Shown here in pieces: positions 45,401-45,766 of a stretch of 45,766 nt of DNA. The position numbers and the translations under genes were made by a program. Source of the DNA: Bdellovibrionia bacterium. Its GTDB lineage: Bacteria; Bdellovibrionota; Bdellovibrionia; Bdellovibrionales; UBA1609. How positions within the stretch are numbered: the stretch's first letter is position 1; each line of letters starts with the position of its first letter. Location: assembly GCA_030432925.1 (NCBI GenBank), contig JAUILT010000013.1, positions 1-45,766 on the forward strand, read 5' to 3'. The notes beneath the pieces are model-generated. The model saw only the letters and a list, made by a program, of their open reading frames with translations. It did no database searches and was not told the origin of the DNA.

Positions 45401-45766
45401 GAAAAGGCTTTCTCTAAGTCAGCAATAATATCGTCAGCATCTTCAATCCCCACAGACAGGCGGATTAAATTATCACTAATCCCCAGCTCTTTTCGATTTT
45501 CAGGAGGTACACTCGCATGTGTCATAATTGCAGGGTGCTCAATTAAAGACTCAACTCCACCCAGGCTTTCTGCCAGCGCAAATAAACAAACCGTTTCTAA
45601 AAACTTACGAGATTCATTTAACCCACCCTTTAGATAAAAGGTAATCATCCCACCAAATCCACTCATTTGCTCTATTGCCAGAGCGTGTTGAGGGTGTGAT
45701 TTCAAACCTGGGTAAATAACCTTTTCTACAGAAGGGTGTTTTTCTAAAAATTGCGCAACTATTTTG
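45397..45766 (-). CDS. Cys/Met-metabolism PLP enzyme (cystathionine gamma-synthase/lyase-like), C-terminal part, runs off window
   Basis: VIYPGLKSHPQHALAIEQMSGFGGMITFYLKGG...LAESLGGVESLIEHPAIMTHASVPPENRKELGISDNLIRLSVGIEDADDIIADLEKAF. Confidence 0.93.
   Translation of the reverse strand, partial: KIVAQFLEKHPSVEKVIYPGLKSHPQHALAIEQMSGFGGMITFYLKGGLNESRKFLETVCLFALAESLGGVESLIEHPAIMTHASVPPENRKELGISDNLIRLSVGIEDADDIIADLEKAFS

Overview
The window is 45.8 kb, moderately AT-rich and densely coding. Gene content resembles a Bdellovibrio-like (Bdellovibrionota or former deltaproteobacterial) chromosome, but that placement is inferred from gene content only. Most of it is housekeeping: a tandem pair of ArsA/Get3-like ATPases, trigger factor, a glycosyltransferase/SGNH group, an ftsE-ftsX-envC-ctp cell-division operon, an Rrf2-sufBCDS-nfu Fe-S operon, tolQRA-tolB, glnE, a cyclophilin, a cNMP-binding protein with motAB, an NAD-epimerase, a monofunctional transglycosylase, an ABC exporter, a dus gene, tRNA-Phe, an MBL hydrolase, a STAS protein and a Cys/Met-metabolism PLP enzyme. 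The most unusual part is about 37.97-43.1 kb. There the tRNA-Phe gene is followed by two degenerate copies of its T-arm/3' end (40902-40954 and 42187-42239; 48/53 identical to each other). These att-like repeats bound small cargo segments rich in toxin/antitoxin-like genes and gene remnants: a lipoprotein polymorphic-toxin candidate with a translationally coupled putative immunity gene, an AbrB/PIN pair, a DUF4160-like/DUF2442-HTH-like pair, an XRE gene with a RelE-like remnant, and a frameshifted duplicate. No integrase is visible. The main hypothesis is a tandem, integrase-less (CIME-like) island whose toxin and immunity genes may be undescribed. All family assignments were made by eye and need database searches.
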